Positions 20,688-30,868 of a stretch of 64,000 bases of DNA are shown in pieces (the first letter of the stretch is position 1; every line of letters begins with the position of its first letter). The translations under genes were made by a program, and so were the position numbers. Location of the stretch: contig CP051141.1 in the NCBI GenBank assembly GCA_001592805.2, positions 2,914,001 to 2,978,000 of the forward strand. The letters are read 5' to 3'. Under the pieces are notes generated by a model that saw only the letters and a list, made by a program, of their open reading frames with translations, made no database searches and was not told where the DNA came from. Origin of the DNA: Peltaster fructicola (lineage: Eukaryota > Ascomycota > Dothideomycetes).

Positions 20688-22460
20688 ATGCTTACGCAAA
20701 CGTTCCTTACCGCTTTCGCGGCTTCACTGCCACTGGCTCTGGCCAACCAGTTTGTCATGTACACCCCTGGCGGCGATGACACCAGTGTGCAACGAATCGA
20801 TCCTATCCTCTCGCCTGGCTCGATCAGTGGTCACGTCCACCAGGTCTTCGGCTCCAACGCTCTGAGCGATACCGTCACTTACGACTCTCTCCAACAAGCT
20901 GACTGCACCACCGTCGGTGATGCCAGCAACCACGGCAACGCCCAAGACAACAGCTTGTACTGGCACCCAGCGCTGTTCATGGAGGCCAAGAACGGCTCTG
21001 GCTTCGTTCGCGTGCCAACCAATGGGCACAAGATCTACTACAGAGATGCTGGTAGCGAGAAGGATACCAAGAGATCCCCATTCGAGTTTCCTCGTGGTTT
21101 CCGTATGCTTGCTGGCAATCCATTTCTGCGCCAAGCACCATCCGACCTCCATCGCCAGAACATCACTCAATGGATCTGCCATAGGCCTGGCAAATGGGAC
21201 CAAGGCACAGCCGGCGGTTTCCCGACCGGTGTTCAGGACTGCACCGACTACCCTGGCTTCAACGGTGCCATCCACTTTCCTCACTGCTGGAATGGCAACG
21301 ACTTCAATCCTGCTGCACCAACGGACCATGTCGTCTATCCAGATGGCGACATTGAGGAGGGTATCTGTCCAAGCTCGCACCCTATCCGCCTCCCACATAT
21401 TTTCATGGAGAACCAATTCGACCTCCACAAAGTCGTGGACCAGGTCAAGCCAGACAGTTTCGTGCTAGCACAGGGTGATAACACTGGTTATGGCTGGCAT
21501 GCAGACTTTTTCAGCGGCTGGGTTGACGGTGCCATTCCTTCTCTACTTGCATCCTGCACGTATCAACCAAACGAGGATGTTGGTGTCTGCTCGGGCTTCC
21601 AGCCACGAAGCAAAAAGGCGAGCGAGTGCAAGCTGTCCACCAAGTACAACGAGGAAGTCACATACCCTGGGCCATATCTCCCAGGCTGTAACCCCATTGT
21701 CGACACCGACCCGGCGCCAAAGATGCAAGTCGCAGCCTCTGGTATTGCGACCAACGTGTGCAGTACTCTGGGCGCCGTTGCTAGCATCATGCCAACTCTC
21801 CCGGTCTCAATCCCTATGTACAGCCCTGTCGCCTCTATTGTAGGCTCGATAGCCCCGGTTGTCAGTCAAGGTCCTGCTGCTGATTCAATCACTCAGCCAG
21901 CTGGCACTACCGTTTTCAATGCACCATCAGCTTTCAGCATACCAACGACATTCGCCACCTTTTTCACCACAACAGCGGCAGCATCATCTGCTGCTCCATC
22001 AACGTCATCCATCTCTTGCCCTGCATCAGATGGCCAGACATACATCTCGAATGGCGCTACCTTCCAAATTGAGTGCAACACCGATCACAAAGGAGGTGAC
22101 ATGTCTTGGAAATGGGTTAAGAACGGTCTTACCGAATGCATCGACGCATGCGCCACGACACCAGGATGTGTCGACGTATCACTGTCCGGTGTGGCGTGCT
22201 ATCTCAAAAAGACTCTTGGCCAGTCCTCGAGCAACAGCGGTGTCCAGGGCGCCAAGCTGATTTCAAGTGGCTCAGCAGCTTCAACCACCGTGACCGCACC
22301 TGCAACTACCATGACTGCTGCACCAGCATACGGCGATCATGGCGATCATGACAAGGACGTCTACGTTCAATGGTTCACCGAGACTTCTTTCGTGACCGTC
22401 ACAGCACGGCCTGAGCCCTTCCACCGTAGACATGAGGACTTTCATGCCGCAAGGAATTGA
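20688..22460 (+). CDS. secreted DUF1996 protein with C-terminal PAN/Apple-like domain
   Basis: Single exon, 590 residues. A clear signal peptide (MLTQTFLTAFAASLPLALA) precedes the DUF1996 domain at about residues 35-270, which shows SGHVHQVFG, a HGNAQDNSLYWHP-like block, WICHRPGKWDQG, HFPHCWNG and a SHPIRLPHIFMENQFD stretch. A Ser/Thr/Ala-rich linker follows, then a Cys-containing PAN/Apple-like module at about 445-530 (SCPASDGQTYIS...IECNTDH...LTECIDACATTPGCVDVSL...CYLKKTLG). The tail is charged, with a GDHGDHDKD repeat. DUF1996 proteins are abundant secreted or cell-surface proteins of filamentous fungi with no established activity; WSC or PAN modules often accompany them and suggest carbohydrate or protein binding. 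Extracellular location is inferred from the signal peptide. Confidence 0.88.
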   Translation: MLTQTFLTAFAASLPLALANQFVMYTPGGDDTSVQRIDPILSPGSISGHVHQVFGSNALSDTVTYDSLQQADCTTVGDASNHGNAQDNSLYWHPALFMEAKNGSGFVRVPTNGHKIYYRDAGSEKDTKRSPFEFPRGFRMLAGNPFLRQAPSDLHRQNITQWICHRPGKWDQGTAGGFPTGVQDCTDYPGFNGAIHFPHCWNGNDFNPAAPTDHVVYPDGDIEEGICPSSHPIRLPHIFMENQFDLHKVVDQVKPDSFVLAQGDNTGYGWHADFFSGWVDGAIPSLLASCTYQPNEDVGVCSGFQPRSKKASECKLSTKYNEEVTYPGPYLPGCNPIVDTDPAPKMQVAASGIATNVCSTLGAVASIMPTLPVSIPMYSPVASIVGSIAPVVSQGPAADSITQPAGTTVFNAPSAFSIPTTFATFFTTTAAASSAAPSTSSISCPASDGQTYISNGATFQIECNTDHKGGDMSWKWVKNGLTECIDACATTPGCVDVSLSGVACYLKKTLGQSSSNSGVQGAKLISSGSAASTTVTAPATTMTAAPAYGDHGDHDKDVYVQWFTETSFVTVTARPEPFHRRHEDFHAARN

Positions 22461-22683
22461 TTTGGATGTGTCTTGATTTGTGACGACTTTTCAGCGACTT
22501 GTGCATCGCAATGCTTATGAGCACTTCACTTCTTCACTTGTATATCTCTTAGCAAATCGATCTTATCATTATCATGCATGTCCACGGATCTGTTGCATAT
22601 CGCACATTCGTCCGAGTTGACAGTGACAATCCTTCGTACAGACACTTGTCAAAAGCCATGCATCATCACTTCATGCCTCTCTG

Positions 22684-23633
22684 TTAAGAACTCTTCTGGC
22701 TGGAGGCCAAGATGGCAACAGCAGCAGTGGTGCTGCCGCTGTAGCTCAGGTGAGCAGCTGAGATGTCGAAGTTACCACCGCAGACACCATCGTTTGGATC
22801 ACAGAAGACGTTGATGGGTCCACTGTACTGTCCAATCTTTGCGCCGCAGAATGGGTCACCGAATGTGATAACATTAGAGATCATAGCGACTTGGGAAGCT
22901 GGTGCTCGTGCGATGGCCTGTGTCGTTGTTAGCGTGGAGGATGGACATAACGGAAGATCAAACTTACGTTACGGACAACCATGGCACCTTGGGAGTAGCC
23001 AACGAGAGCGATGGCAGAGTTTGGACATGTGGTTGCGATCTGGTTGATCTGTCCACGGATGGTGACTCCTCCTGGAAGACCAAGGCAAAGGTCGTTGCTG
23101 TAGCTATTGTCGTACTCAGTGCCCAGAACCTGCCACTTGCTGGAGTCGAGACCGCTCTGAAAGTTTCCTCCCAGGGTCACACCAAGATCAGATGGCTCGA
23201 AAGTTCCCTTGACGTAGAGCAGAATGTTCGGTTTGCATGGAGTGGTAGCGACAGTATCGCGCTTGACCATCTTTGCTGCAGCAGTAGGCTGGACACTGAC
23301 AGAGGTCACTCCTGGTGGGTTGCTGTCCTTTGGAGCATCACCACCGAAGATGGTGCAGTAGGTCTGCAGGTTTGGTCGGGCTGCGTAGATCTGCGCCTTG
23401 ACGGCTGGGAAGTATCGCACAATGCAACAATCGCCGTCCATGCTGTCTCCCTGTGGGTACTGGGAGTATGGGTATACGGTTGCGCCAGTTGAGCCAGATA
23501 CAGCTGCGATCAAGCACGACTGGTTACGGCATTGGTTCATGCCCTGACGTGGGAAAAGCTCGGGGACCTCAGGGAATGGGTTGGCGAGAACTGCAGTTGC
23601 GCCGATGGCGACGGTAAGGATCGAGGACAGCAT
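22684..23633 (-). CDS. cutinase / acetylxylan-esterase-family serine hydrolase
   Basis: Two exons, 23633..22968 and 22917..22684, with a 50-nt GTAAGT...CACAG intron; 299 residues. A signal peptide (MLSSILTVAIGATAVLA) is followed by a short pro-region (NPFPEVPELFPRQ). The nucleophile elbow GYSQG is near residue 213, just before the intron. The catalytic Asp lies in DPNDGVC and the His in AAHLSY, all in the order expected for the cutinase family, with paired cysteines around them. Unlike compact 210-residue cutinases it has a 60-90 residue insertion or extension before the core strand (NILLYVKGTFEPSD), typical of fungal cutinase-like proteins of unknown ester preference. It is secreted by inference and probably acts on plant cutin, acetylated xylan or other esters. 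Convergent with the DUF1996 gene. Confidence 0.88.
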
Positions 23634-23709
23634 GATGACGGGCTTCTGTGCTTATGATGGACTGGTGCTGAAGAGAGAGGACAGTCAGCGTTTGACAGCG
23701 TCGACGGCA

Positions 23710-23715
23710 CTTATA
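23710..23715 (-). promoter_or_regulatory. TATA-like box of cutinase-family gene
   Basis: TATAAG on the minus strand, about 77 bases upstream of the ATG at 23633. The position is plausible for a core promoter; assigned from sequence alone. Confidence 0.35.
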
Positions 23716-23850
23716 GCACCGAGCAGCCAAGCACTGCGAGCCGAGTAAATTACTGCTTGTGCTGTCATGGTTGAGAAGCTTTTCGTCTGAACGCGAGACT
23801 CCCGAGACCTCATGATGAGACAAGGTTGTGTCAAATGTCAAGCTTGTTTC

Positions 23851-23872
23851 GTCTAGGCGATCATGCCTAGAC
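23851..23872. promoter_or_regulatory. 22-bp interrupted palindrome in a divergent promoter
   Basis: GTCTAGGC at 23851..23858 and its exact reverse complement GCCTAGAC at 23865..23872 are separated by GATCAT. It lies about 220 bases upstream of the cutinase ATG and about 515 bases upstream of the UstYa-like ATG. Inverted half-sites with a fixed spacer are typical of Zn2Cys6 regulators, but no specific factor is assigned. Confidence 0.4.
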
Positions 23873-24386
23873 TTACAGGTACGAGGAGGAGTCGTGCCTG
23901 GAGCTTAACCTGCTGTGGTTAGACTCGTGATGGAGAGCATCATGCCCATGCAGACGATTCGGCTCGTCCTCAGCACCATTGCTCCAACACTGGGGTCGAT
24001 GGTGACGCCAAAGCATGTCGACAGCCCTCGCTGGATGTCGCACTGCTTCTAACGACGAGCAATCGAGACAACGTCACTCCTCTGGTCGGTGCTCCTCGAG
24101 TGTTGGCCTGAGTCGTACCTCGGCGTGGTTTTCTCTACCTTGACCTCTAACTACTCATTTGGCTTAGACAATACCACTAGTACCCCGCAGTAGAGCCATG
24201 GGAACGCGGCTGTAAACCTTAATCCAAGATCAATACTAGACGCCGACAGTTCGCAACCATATTACCGAGATAGAGCTTGGCATGACTCTCGGCATGCTTG
24301 TCATCCGTTGTCGAGTCTTGTCAGTCAGTGGTCCGTTGGACTGCACTCCTCCGTCCAACAAGCAACGTTAGTGGCGCTCAGCGAGG

Positions 24387-25290
24387 ATGGCATACAACAA
24401 GGACATCGCTGGTGAGGGAGATGGACAACGACTGCTTGCCCAGGACACTGCCGAGCATGGCGTGGTCTACATCAGATCGAAACGATCCAGATGGCAGTTG
24501 TTTAGGTCGTGGTTCGGATCGTTCGCACTTGGCGCCATCTTCGCATGGACAGTCGTGGCCATCACCTATCAATGGCAGCTGTCGACACAGAAATCGAGCT
24601 TCAAGTTCGCCGAAACCGATGCTCTGCCGTCAAGTTGGTGTCACAGTGACATGTCACTTCTGTATGCTAACGAGTGGCAGTCCCTTACGACACGATCACC
24701 TTCGAGTCGGATCCGATATACTCGGAAAGACCCAATGACGATACAGACGATGCCTGGAACTCGCTCCTCCCAGTAAGATGTACCGTAAGAAGGTCTAAGC
24801 AACGCTGACAGACTGTAGAATGGTCGTGGCTATGTCTTCGTGCCAGAATCTGAGCAGAGAGGTCTGCTTCCAGGCGAAGCGACCGAGTATGGACCAATCT
24901 ACTCCGTAGCAATGTTCCACCAGCTTCACTGCCTGGCTCGCCTCCGTAAGTCGCACTGGATCCTGCTCGACGGCGTTGCAACCGGTGATACTGGCGTGGC
25001 GCGAGGCTTTGCCGGCCGAGAGGCAGCACAGCACATTCAACATTGCTTTGACTACCTGCGCCAGAGCGTGATGTGTGCTGGCGACATGACTTTAGAGTGG
25101 CCCAAGCAGGAAGGCACTGCTGCTAAGGCAAAGGTCGACGGCTGGGGTGTCCCTCACATGCAAGTCGAAGGTAAGATCCTATGAGAGGCGACATGGGAAG
25201 CCTGCTAATACGACTGTCTAGTCTGCGATTGATGACTATATGAACAAGTATCACTTCAACGCGAGCATGTCCTTCGATGCTGCCGGTTGA
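24387..25290 (+). CDS. UstYa-family (DUF3328) membrane protein
   Basis: Best model has four exons: 24387..24633, 24681..24772, 24819..about 25160 and 25222..25290. The N-terminus is cytosolic, with one transmembrane segment at about residues 40-62 (WFGSFALGAIFAWTVVAI). The lumenal part has PYDTITFESDPIYS, then the two diagnostic HXXHC motifs: HQLHC in MFHQLHCLARLR and HIQHC in HIQHCFDYLRQSVMCAGD. UstYa-type proteins are oxidases or cyclases in ribosomal peptide (ustiloxin/dikaritin) and other fungal pathways. The 3' end is uncertain: the strong donor GTAAGA leads to an early TGA, while a weaker donor three codons upstream (GTCGAA) joins in frame to the natural-looking end AIDDYMNKYHFNASMSFD. 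No precursor peptide with repeated cores is visible nearby. Confidence 0.78.
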
Positions 25291-25300
25291 GCTCAGCAGT

Positions 25301-27451
25301 TCATGTGCGCGGATTCAAGGCAGCAGGTGCCATCGACTTCTGTGGCGAAGCAGCTTGAGCACTCTCACTCCAGTCGAGATTCTGAAGGATCAGACCACCA
25401 AAGTCAACTCCCACCTCATTCAGCACAGTCATTTCACCCAGGACCGCCTGCTGGCATTCGCTCTGCAAGGGATCACGTTTGCCAACGCCCTCGATCTGTC
25501 TCGAGACGATACTGCAGAAGTCGTCCATCTTCTCTCTGCCCCATTTGACCACAGCGGACCCCGACGATTGAGGAAAGCTGGATGAGAACGCGCGGAAGGT
25601 GTGCGCCATGTGATTGAATGTCACGAATGACAGCGCCTGGAGGTATGGCGGTAGTGGACCTGTGAATGGAAGCTGCCGTTGGCGTAGGCGCAGGCTCTCG
25701 GTCCGAGAATCAAGGTAACGATTACGGGCCATCTCCTCGAAGCCAAGGCGAACCAGATACTGTACATTGTCCTTTGTGCGGCCAGCTCCTGCAGATGTCT
25801 GTACAAGTTGTCGAGCGATGGCTGCTGCTAGCTTTGTAGCACGTTCGTTGACCTTGCCAAGAATGATCTCCTGTGCTGTAGCGTTGCCCTTGATGCCTCG
25901 ACCAAGAGTGCGAAGCTTCTCAACTCTTTCAACCGCATCTTCGAAGCGCTGCAGAGCGATGTCGATGTCCAGGCCGTCAATCTGTGCCTCTACATAGCGG
26001 ATACTCTGCTGTCGACCCTCGACGTCAATGACCAGTGAATTGCTCCGACTCAAGCCTGAGCGCAGCTCACCGTCTTCTTCGGCAGCGGCAGCAGCAGCTC
26101 TCTTCAGCGCTCTCGGATCGCGTCCAGTCAAGATGGCGAGCTCATCCATAGCCTTCTCACGTTCTCCGTGTTCTGCTGCAGTTCGCTTACGCTGGTCTTC
26201 CTGTGCCTTTCGTAATGCTACAAGGAAGGATAGCTTCTCGGCCGTGTCAGAAGTGGCGTACGTAAAAGACTCTGAGCCGGCTCTGATGTTTATAGCGTTC
26301 TTGATGATCTCGTTCTCCCGTGCACCAGCTCTGCCGGGATTCATAGATGATCGAGGAGTGCCCGTGGTCGAAGCCAAATCTGCCAGAGACACGTCCTGCA
26401 ATGGCCAGCATCTTTCGGCGAGGAGAGTTGTCTGCGATGCTGCATTATAGGCATCCTTCTTCGGCGTTGTATTATTAGCCTCCTGTGCATTTCTCTTCTT
26501 CTCGCTTGCAATCAACAGATGATCATTGAGCAGAACGAGGGTTACTCTCCTCCTAGGCTTCCAGGTGGCAGCGTTCAGTTCAACCCACCTCGAGCTCTCC
26601 ACTATGATATGTCGACCCGGAATGGCAGGCAGATACTTCTGCGAGCCCTCCACTCTCTTCCACAGCACTTGCAAATGTGAGCTCCACATAGCTTCGAGGT
26701 TCGCTACGCTGCTTCTATTTGCGCGCTTTCTCTCCGCCAGGGATGCGCCATTGGTGATCTCAGCACCTCCAGCACTCGTTGCGTGTCCAAGCGCGCCTGT
26801 CAGCTCTCCCATCAGTGTCCTCAAAGTCCTCATCTCTGACTTGAGTTTATCCGCCTCTTTCGCGATCCTAATGAATTGTGTGCGGTTCTGGTAGACATTG
26901 TGCTGTAGGTCGGCGCTCGCATGGGACTGGACACTCTGTAGCTCTGCGCGATATGCCAGGATGTCGTCTGTTGTGGCCTCGGCGAGAAGTCCCTGAACAT
27001 ACTTCTCTGCCTGCAGGTTGTTGTCATTGAGTGCTCGCAGGTCCACTTTGAGTCTGCCAGTCCCCTCACGACTATGGTCTCTACCATTCCTGGCTGGACT
27101 CCTGTCCTGCGAAGGTCGTGGACGAGCATATTGGCTGGGCAGGCTTGGAACAGCTGGCACATTGCCTTGCCCAGCGAAGCCAAAGTCTTGAGCTCCTGTA
27201 AACCTCGTGCTGTATCGCCGCTTGACAATGTCGCTAGTCTTGTCGCCTGTGACGCCTGCGAGGCTAGGACGAGGCTCGCGCGACGAGATCGAAACGCCGG
27301 TCTGGCTGGAAGCTGTTGTTTGGGCGTCCCATCGCGAATCATTGCTTGCTGGCGCGCGTTGCAGTTGCTGGGGCGCCGAGATCTTCGGTCTGGTCGTCGT
27401 GGTCTTCTTACGACGCAGCGACAGGCCGCCGCCGCCTTTGTCGTTCGACAT
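25301..27451 (-). CDS. EXO84: exocyst complex component Exo84
   Basis: Single-exon ORF, 716 residues. A disordered basic N-terminus (GGGGLSLRRKKTTTTRPK) is followed by the conserved helical Vps51/Exo84 N-terminal region at about 130-220 (LRALNDNNLQAEKYVQGLL), then a PH-like domain at about 270-420 (IIVESSRWVELNAATWKPRR, LVLLNDHLLIASEKK) and the helical Exo84 C-terminal region. Exo84 is one of the eight exocyst subunits that tether secretory vesicles at sites of polarised growth, and its PH-like domain is implicated in Rho-GTPase or lipid binding. The length agrees with other filamentous fungal Exo84 proteins. The stop lies just 11 bases from the end of the convergent UstYa-like gene, so the 3' UTRs must overlap. 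Confidence 0.92.
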   Translation of the reverse strand: MSNDKGGGGLSLRRKKTTTTRPKISAPQQLQRAPASNDSRWDAQTTASSQTGVSISSREPRPSLAGVTGDKTSDIVKRRYSTRFTGAQDFGFAGQGNVPAVPSLPSQYARPRPSQDRSPARNGRDHSREGTGRLKVDLRALNDNNLQAEKYVQGLLAEATTDDILAYRAELQSVQSHASADLQHNVYQNRTQFIRIAKEADKLKSEMRTLRTLMGELTGALGHATSAGGAEITNGASLAERKRANRSSVANLEAMWSSHLQVLWKRVEGSQKYLPAIPGRHIIVESSRWVELNAATWKPRRRVTLVLLNDHLLIASEKKRNAQEANNTTPKKDAYNAASQTTLLAERCWPLQDVSLADLASTTGTPRSSMNPGRAGARENEIIKNAINIRAGSESFTYATSDTAEKLSFLVALRKAQEDQRKRTAAEHGEREKAMDELAILTGRDPRALKRAAAAAAEEDGELRSGLSRSNSLVIDVEGRQQSIRYVEAQIDGLDIDIALQRFEDAVERVEKLRTLGRGIKGNATAQEIILGKVNERATKLAAAIARQLVQTSAGAGRTKDNVQYLVRLGFEEMARNRYLDSRTESLRLRQRQLPFTGPLPPYLQALSFVTFNHMAHTFRAFSSSFPQSSGSAVVKWGREKMDDFCSIVSRQIEGVGKRDPLQSECQQAVLGEMTVLNEVGVDFGGLILQNLDWSESAQAASPQKSMAPAALNPRT

Positions 27452-27872
27452 GCTTGTAGAGGTTGTATAGAATGATGTTGCACGATAGGTGAATGCGCGA
27501 TGATGTATCCGGAGTGTTTACGAAGCTCCAATTCCGCTCGAGCACTGGTCATGACTCGTCATCACACCACAACTTACTGCTACTAGCACACTGCTTCTTT
27601 GTCACTCGACGCAACGACAATGACGAGTGGCAAGCACTCTCCGCCGTTGCGGTTCGTTGTCGCTTTCGATCTGTGGCGTGGGAGGCTTAACGTTACGACC
27701 TGTGCAGAGCCCATCGAATTTGGTAATGACCTCGACCTCAGGCAGACGACAAGCATCTCGAGGTTTGTGTCAAGCTACATCCAATGCCGCCTGCTCGTAG
27801 CTGCACTGCAGCACACCCACATAGAACATCACCTCCCTGATTTGACCTCAGCGTGCAAATCTTGTACACTTG
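27452..27872. other. intergenic region upstream of EXO84
   Basis: About 420 bases containing the presumed EXO84 promoter and the 3' region of the GPI-type protein gene. Short frames only; nothing recognised. Confidence 0.55.
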
Positions 27873-28839
27873 CTATAGAAGGCCAGTCAACGATGACAAG
27901 AAGACGGTGGTCAGCATTACTATATCCACTTTTGTGCTAAGGACGGCAGCGCCTGAAGTCGAACTTGGGTTTACACTGCTTGTAGGGCTGGTAGAAGTAG
28001 CGCTCGTGGTCGTGGGCGTCGTGATACTCGCTGCTGCTGCTGCTCCAGCTCGATTGCAAAGAAGTTGGGTATTGCCAGCTGAAGAAACTATCCCAATCAC
28101 ATGCAGTCTGCCAGTCTCGAATTCGAAGATAGCTGTGTCGTTGCTGGCATATGCTGCACTCTCCTCCCAGAGGTATGTGTGATTCGACAGAACTGGCACG
28201 GAACCGAAAGCTGCAGCCTGTCAGTAGTGCGCGCACTGCAATAGAGTCAAACTCACGAATAGCCTGAACAAAGAAGGACTTCCTGTCATCTGCATATAAC
28301 ATGCCGTTACAAGCGTTGCTAGTGAAGGTTGATGGCCCGCCTGAACCGATGGATTGCAGCAATGCCGTAACACAATCATTGCCAAGGGCGTTATTGCATG
28401 AGCCAGAATCAGAGTCCTTGTACGCGGCTGAAGTATTTTGCGGAATGGTGTACTCTAATGGGAGGAGGAGCCTTGCATCCTGAGCTTGACCTCTTGAAGA
28501 ATTGGCATAGTATTGAATGGTCTCGGGCAATGTAAGATTGAAAGGCCAGCCAAATGAGTATGTTGTGTATGACACTCTCGCATTCATCAAGTCTGTTGAG
28601 GCATTCGGCATAGAGACGTCGGTAACGTTGACAGTCCAGCTCCAGTCTGGTCCATTTTGCGAGAGATCGTAGCGATATGGAACGGTGTTTGAAGCGTTAG
28701 CATGTGGAACAGCCTGTAAGAAAGTCTCTGTGCCGTTCAATGGTAGACGTCCGATGTGATCGCTGTTAGGTTGGAGTGTATCATTCGCTGCGTTACTCAA
28801 CGCAGCGAAGATAGTAATGCATCCGAGAAGGAACATCAT
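27873..28839 (-). CDS. secreted, probably GPI-anchored glycoprotein of unknown function
   Basis: Two exons, 28839..28257 and 28210..27873, with a 46-nt intron (GTGAG...CTGCAG) that gives VQAI-P-FGSVPVLSNHTY; 306 residues. The signal peptide is MMFLLGCITIFAALSNA. The mature part has many N-x-S/T sequons (at least ten, such as NDT, NGT, NAS, NVT, NLT, NSS) and an early WSWTVNVTDV segment. The last 75 residues are Ala/Thr/Ser-rich, then a hydrophobic C-terminal end (VDIVMLTTVFLSSLTGLL), the expected GPI-attachment signal layout. A similar architecture is common in fungal cell-wall proteins. No enzymatic motif is seen. The N-terminal part contains paired Cys residues (SGSCNNALGNDCV and NACNG). 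Confidence 0.8.
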
Positions 28840-30433
28840 GGTATGACTGAACCTACGAGTGCTGACACCAGTGCGAGATGTAGTGCAACAACGATGGGAG
28901 GCTTTGTCTGGTAATGAAGCACTGCCTGTATTGCCAAGACATCATGTAAACAGCGACTCCTGTATGGTCAGTGGAGGAATCGTGCTGCAGCCAATTGCTT
29001 TGACCATGCGTGACCTGCGTTCCGCGGACTGTTGATCATGAACCCATGGCCAGTGGTGGTGAAGCTATCGCAAGCCTCCGCGGCTCATATCTAGCAAAAC
29101 TCGATGATCGACACCAGGTTCCTGCAGATCCAGCTCAGCCGCACGATCCTGGCGACTGACGGTCCATCACCGTGACAGTAGCGATGGGGTAGTACTTACG
29201 ATGAAGGAAAGCTTGTACGAGTCTCCTGGTCCCACTAGCTGAAGTAGAGAGCGCAGCTCGCTTGCCAAGACCGTATATGCAATCTGAGTTCGTTAAGTAC
29301 ACCATAGGCTCGGTGCAAGATGATGACTGCCAGCGAATGATGGTGTGCACATGTAGCTCGTGGGGTGATTGGTCTCACGCTGCTCAAGCGCGCCAAGATC
29401 ACTCTTACGGCTTCATGTCGTGAGTGACTGGTGCATGATGCAAACTCTCTTCAACATCGACCCTGCAAGGTGGATAGATGACTGACGATCGGCTTCGACA
29501 GAGACTTCCGCAGCCGCCAACGATGATCCACCGAACCACTTGAGTTCTAATACCACCGGCCACATCTTGTTTTAGCTTGAGATCGGCGACCAGCATCATC
29601 CCAATATTGTAATCGTCCTCAGACATCGCGTATACTCACGCGACTATGCGCCGGATCTTGTCAGACACTCTGCGGTGCAGTTGATGAGGGGACAGTAGTC
29701 GACAGTAGCATTGAACTAGCATACGGACCTGGCTCAGATGAGAGTCACTCTGTCATTCCCGTGTGGCTGTAGAAATTGCATTGTCGCCCACTTTCTCACT
29801 CAATTTTGGTGAGTTGTCCGAGATCTTTGGATGGCAATGATCCCAATTGGTCTTCTTGGAGCCCTCAGTGCCCTCTTAGAAGCTCTCAGCAGGGTCTCCC
29901 ACCAAAAGAGTGCTCATATAGAGGCTTTTGAGGTGGAAGGCAGATAAGATGACAAAAGGGGCTAAGCCGCGCTAGTGGCCCGCTAGCCGCTTCAAGAAGC
30001 GCGCGCCTGTAATTGATGAGAAACGCAGAACTGCTGTCTACTACACTTCATATCGTTTTCTGTTACTATTCCTGACAATCGCGACTCTGCGACGCGTGAT
30101 CTTACCAAGTCGTCTCCAAGGAGCAGAAGATCGTCACTGTAGCATGATGAGCAGCATCATCATCATCGATTCCACGCGATGTGCCAATATCTGGTGGCAA
30201 AACCAGCCAATCGGCCATCAGAAGAAGAATGTCGTTGCGCTGCTTCAATGAAGAAGACGGTATAGACTGCTGATTGAGGAACTCAACACGACGATGATCT
30301 TATTGCAAAGCAACTAAGCTAACTGTCACGATCTTCATGTGGCCAATACACGCATGACACAAGGTAATAGCAGATGCCTGATACTTGCTGATGCGACGTA
30401 CAACTGAACGCAAGTTGCTCACAACCGACGTCC
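28840..30433. other. gene-poor stretch, no recognised gene
   Basis: About 1.6 kb with only short scattered open frames. The part at 29800..30010 is unusual: repeated gcc/ctag-rich words (CTAGTGGCCCGCTAGC near 29975) that could be transposon-end debris. It includes the presumed promoter of the GPI-type gene at its left end. Confidence 0.45.
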
Positions 30434-30868
30434 ATGACTTGTCGTGTTTACCGGACCCCAAAGCAGAGAAGAGCGCAAGTAGCTGCCACGATGGAAGTAC
30501 TTGTCGAGAAGCCCGGCACTGAGAAGGCTGTCACAGGACATCTCCCAGCTGGCTCCATGTACACGATCACTGAATCAGACTCGTACAGTGTTGATGTCAC
30601 CGCGTCGGTCAGTGTCGAAGCTGGATTCTTTGACCCCTTCAGCGCTTCCGCCAGTGTATCTGTCGACGAGCGCTACTCAAGGATGACATCTCATGGTGAG
30701 ACTATCAATGTTGATTGCGACGATGGACAGGACGGCATCATCTACGCCTACCCGCCCTTTACCATGTATGCTGGTCTCTGCAGGTCTGACGACAATAATG
30801 AGATCGATGTCTGGGTTCCAGCTGTTGGACACACGAACTACAGGGCCACTTGTCTCGGTTGCGACTAA
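30434..30868 (+). CDS. beta-strand-rich protein fragment, N-terminus apparently missing
   Basis: Open frame of 144 codons. It has alternating polar/hydrophobic strands (YTITESDSYSVDVTASVSVE, DPFSASASVSVDERYS) and a C-terminal block with Cys residues (INVDCDDGQDGIIYAYPP, AGLCRS, ATCLGCD). The pattern resembles the C-terminal half of fungal secreted proteins that carry long amphipathic beta hairpins followed by a Gly/Tyr-rich strand. There is no signal peptide, and sequence similar to the middle of such proteins starts right at MTCRVYRTPKQRRAQVA, so an upstream exon is missing or decayed. I could not build that exon from the 300 bases upstream. It may be a truncated gene or pseudogene; the function is unknown. 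Confidence 0.5.
   Translation: MTCRVYRTPKQRRAQVAATMEVLVEKPGTEKAVTGHLPAGSMYTITESDSYSVDVTASVSVEAGFFDPFSASASVSVDERYSRMTSHGETINVDCDDGQDGIIYAYPPFTMYAGLCRSDDNNEIDVWVPAVGHTNYRATCLGCD

Larger units (their letters stand above)
23634..24386. other. intergenic, divergent promoter region with palindrome and TATA
   Basis: About 750 bases between the divergent cutinase and UstYa-like genes. It holds a TATA-like element for the cutinase gene and an interrupted palindrome at 23851..23872 (separate entries). No gene is seen. Confidence 0.55.

Noticed and set aside
20724-21428. Minus-strand open frame of 234 codons opposite the DUF1996 gene
   Set aside because: It is the mirror of a strongly coding plus-strand exon with signal peptide and conserved motifs; the antisense peptide has no domain and arises from codon bias.
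22902-23492. Plus-strand open frame of 196 codons opposite the cutinase gene
   Set aside because: The minus strand encodes a complete cutinase with catalytic triad; the plus frame is a shadow.
26830-27552. Second minus-strand frame of 240 codons overlapping EXO84
   Set aside because: It overlaps the N-terminal EXO84 exon in another frame and has the composition of an out-of-frame reading.
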